Assembly (NCBI GenBank): GCA_033296885.1
Contig: MU864091.1
Coordinates: 1 to 29,199, forward strand
Source: Triangularia verruculosa
Taxonomy: Eukaryota > Ascomycota > Sordariomycetes > Sordariales > Podosporaceae
Length of the DNA: 29,199 nt
Direction of reading: 5' to 3'
Of the stretch, positions 29,106 through 29,199 are shown piece after piece. The first letter of the stretch is position 1, and each line of letters starts with the position of its first letter. The notes beneath the pieces were generated by a model. That model made no database searches, was not told the DNA's origin, and was given only the letters and a program-made list of their open reading frames with translations. The position numbers and the translations under genes were made by a program.

Positions 29106-29199
29106 TGTCACAATCGTTGATGAAGGACCAACGCACGGAGCGCGGGGCGCTCCCAGCCAATCATTACGGACCAATCAGGAGTGGAGCGAAAGGATCACG
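29106..29199 (+). repeat. Element C 3' LTR, cut by the window edge
   Basis: TGTCACAATCGTTGATG onward repeats 22008-22101 without visible differences across 94 bases, showing that the LTR tips have escaped RIP and that C is comparatively young. Confidence 0.95.

Larger units (their letters stand above)
22008..29199 (+). mobile_element. Element C, chromovirus LTR retrotransposon, right end outside window
   Basis: It begins TGTCACAATCG at 22008 inside the gag of A and lies in the opposite orientation to A and B. The same tip reappears at 29106 and continues to the window edge, identical over the visible 94 bases. It is the least RIPed of the three, with long open stretches, although stops remain throughout. 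If the second LTR is as long as the first, the element is about 7.49 kb and ends near 29,496. TATTC (22003-22007) is the expected target duplication; its partner is outside. Confidence 0.92.

Noticed and set aside
28930..29160. 76-codon minus-strand frame
   Set aside because: It runs across the LTR boundary and polypurine tract, is rich in Pro/Ser/Leu from a CT-rich leader, and has no equivalent in A or B.

Overview
The window looks like heterochromatin of a filamentous ascomycete (Pezizomycotina). It is full of repeats, the repeats are riddled with C-to-T and G-to-A changes (CA to TA, TG to TA), and CpG is comparatively spared. This is the signature of repeat-induced point mutation (RIP). 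No intact host housekeeping gene is visible. In-frame stops in the element genes sit where CAA, CAG or TGG is expected, ATG often reads ATA, and cysteine codons read as tyrosine.

Layout. 1-7472 is extremely AT-rich and made of decayed repeats: short terminal-inverted-repeat elements flanked by TA, a block present in three direct copies, and an inverted pair. From 7473 to the end, three related Ty3/gypsy chromodomain retrotransposons are nested. Element A (minus strand) begins with its 3' LTR at 7473-7872 and runs to 22007. It is split by element B (minus strand, complete, 11992-19462, 447-bp LTRs, 5-bp target duplication TATCG). Element C (plus strand, LTR 22008-22398, second LTR entering at 29106) has inserted into the gag of A, and its right end lies beyond the window. 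A is most decayed at its 3' LTR and body, B is intermediate, and C is youngest and least mutated.

Element plan (sense strand): LTR; a self-priming primer-binding site; gag with a CCHC knuckle and an unusually long C-terminal extension; a -1 frameshift heptamer plus hairpin; pol (protease, reverse transcriptase, RNase H, integrase, chromodomain); polypurine tract; LTR. Frames agree exactly across the gag-pol junction in all three copies.

The most unusual part lies between the end of pol and the 3' LTR. On the opposite strand every element carries (i) a small gene whose product has a six-cysteine Zn2Cys6-like cluster followed by a predicted coiled coil (with a 57-nt spliceosomal-type intron in C), and then (ii) a 123-125 nt unit made of a 70-nt tRNA-like cloverleaf with a Pol III B box, a hairpin and a T-run that stops at the end of pol. 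Pol and this antisense cassette are therefore convergent. I know of no described fungal chromovirus with this arrangement, but I could not search for one.
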